From contig OX465590.1 of assembly GCA_950022655.1 (NCBI GenBank), forward strand, positions 36,283,218 to 36,347,217: a stretch of DNA of 64,000 nucleotides. Direction: 5' to 3'. The notes beneath the pieces are model-generated. The model had not been told where the DNA came from. It saw only the letters and a list, made by a program, of their open reading frames with translations, and searched no databases. The first letter of the stretch is position 1, and each line of letters begins with the position of its first letter. Below, in pieces: positions 63,174 through 64,000 of this stretch. The position numbers and the translations under genes are program-made. This DNA comes from Alentia gelatinosa. Its lineage: Eukaryota; Annelida; Polychaeta; Phyllodocida; Polynoidae.

Positions 63174-63530
63174 AAGATGGCGGCCGTAATCACGCTAAAA
63201 CGCCCGAGTGAGGTCTCTGTATCTCTCTACTCTGTGGACTCAGTCTGAAGTCATGTCGCCATGTTTGTTTCTTACTTCCGACACATTAGTTTTCGTTTTT
63301 CACACAGCGATAGATGGCAGCACAAAAATAGTCTGCAGTTGTTGGTTGACTTTGCAGACAACAATCATAGGGGATGGATCTTAATCATTTATTCTAAAAT
63401 ATGTGTAGTTTCATTCTTTTATTCATATCAATGCGCAAAGTTTCCCAGAGATCGATCCCAGATATTAAGACTTTCTGCTTCGAGGATAATAATAAAAGCG
63501 TGCGACGCCGGAAGTACTGCAAGATGGCTG
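63174..63530 (+). promoter_or_regulatory. TATA-less promoter-like region
   Basis: AAGATGGCGGCC at 63174-63185 and AAGATGGC at 63521-63528 resemble YY1 sites, and CCGGAAGT at 63508-63515 is an ETS site. This ETS plus YY1 arrangement is typical for transcription starts of broadly expressed animal genes. Confidence 0.4.
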
Positions 63531-63595
63531 GTCGAAATAGCGAGGTCTTCTAGTAAATTCGTCGAGAAAGACTATGAGTTTTATCACCCGAACAG
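63516..63595 (+). other. Possible first exon of a gene that continues past the window
   Basis: A strong splice donor CAG|GTGAGT lies at 63593-63600, just after the promoter-like motifs. The exon may be untranslated or may start at ATGAGTTTTATC (63574), giving only a few codons. No domain can be assigned. An untranslated first exon would fit the RBM12-like gene plan, but the partner gene is not in view. Confidence 0.35.
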
Positions 63596-63600
63596 GTGAG

Positions 63601-64000
63601 TCCATACGTTATAACAAATTATTATGCATAATGCAGCCCCACTGAATGTAATGTACCAACATTTATGAACATTAACCAGTTGACTTTCCCGTTAGAAACA
63701 CAAGAAAACGGTCAAGTCGAAACGTGAAAAATCTAAGAGTTCTATGAAAGGGTTCCTATGAAAGTAGGTCAATCCACAGAATAATGGCGCGTTAGCCGCC
63801 CTCCTGGGGAATGCTTCAGAGTATTCCTCTAGCTTAAATAAAGAACCAGTAGTTCCTGAGACTAACCCTCATATATAGCGTAAATCGTACACTAAGGGGT
63901 GATTTGGGCCATTGTTATGAATCGTCCGTCACCGCTATAATAGTATTCAAAGGGAAATGACAGGCAGTGTAGCGAGGGTCTGGTTTCAAACTTTCATTCC
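63601..64000. other. Probable intron start
   Basis: Sequence after the donor at 63595 shows no open frame or repeat that I recognise. Confidence 0.3.

Overview
The window is nuclear DNA of an animal. It shows introns with consensus splice sites, long intergenic spaces, tRNA-derived SINEs, two Ty3/Gypsy retrotransposons, non-LTR remnants and many short terminal-inverted-repeat elements. Coding density is low, with four long coding exons in 64 kb. The RBM12-type RNA-binding proteins and a SINE tail ending in a GGACGTTAAAC block plus CAAA repeats fit a marine invertebrate, perhaps a mollusc or another lophotrochozoan. The species assignment is a guess.

The genes form a dispersed cluster of four RBM12-like paralogues, called A to D here: A at 4827-7397 (+), B at 11218-13980 (+), C at 41574-44729 (+) and D at 51467-54271 (-). 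Each coding region is one uninterrupted exon. In each, a good splice acceptor lies about 18-35 bases before the ATG, so each should have an untranslated first exon upstream. All four proteins begin with the same kind of RRM. They then diverge. A and B carry an arginine/serine-rich tract built from almost identical 108-bp units, a second RRM, and a private proline-containing repeat tail. C and D carry three copies of a roughly 115-residue RRM-like module that ends in a conserved S-G-x-D-R-x-L-like signature. C adds a long Arg/Asp/Ser tract, and D keeps a second RRM. The proteins are probably nuclear RNA-binding or splicing-related factors, by analogy with vertebrate RBM12/RBM12B and SR-type proteins.

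Layout: 1-4.8 kb, gene-free with two SINEs; 4.8-8.1 kb, gene A and its 3' UTR; 8.1-9.0 kb, non-LTR RNase H remnant and a SINE; 9.0-11.2 kb, spacer with a paired CRE motif; 11.2-14 kb, gene B; 14-17.8 kb, an uncharacterised open frame and a duplicated 1.4-kb block holding six exon-like units that resemble the end of a C1q/TNF-type domain; 17.8-22.9 kb, a young Gypsy element (LTRs differ at one base, AATAG target duplication, one nonsense codon in pol); 23-28.3 kb, repeat-rich spacer; 28.4-33.8 kb, an older, frameshifted Gypsy element (CCCAC duplication) inserted in another repeat that also took a SINE; 34.4-41.5 kb, minisatellite, an internally inverted gag relic and a cluster of inverted-repeat elements; 41.6-44.8 kb, gene C; 44.8-51.2 kb, repeats and a GC-rich block; 51.5-54.3 kb, gene D; 54.4-64 kb, repeats, at least one solo LTR, and a promoter-like segment with a splice donor at the right edge.

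The most unusual material is the paralogue cluster itself: the triplicated RRM-like module of C and D, and the homogenised Arg/Ser repeats shared by A and B.
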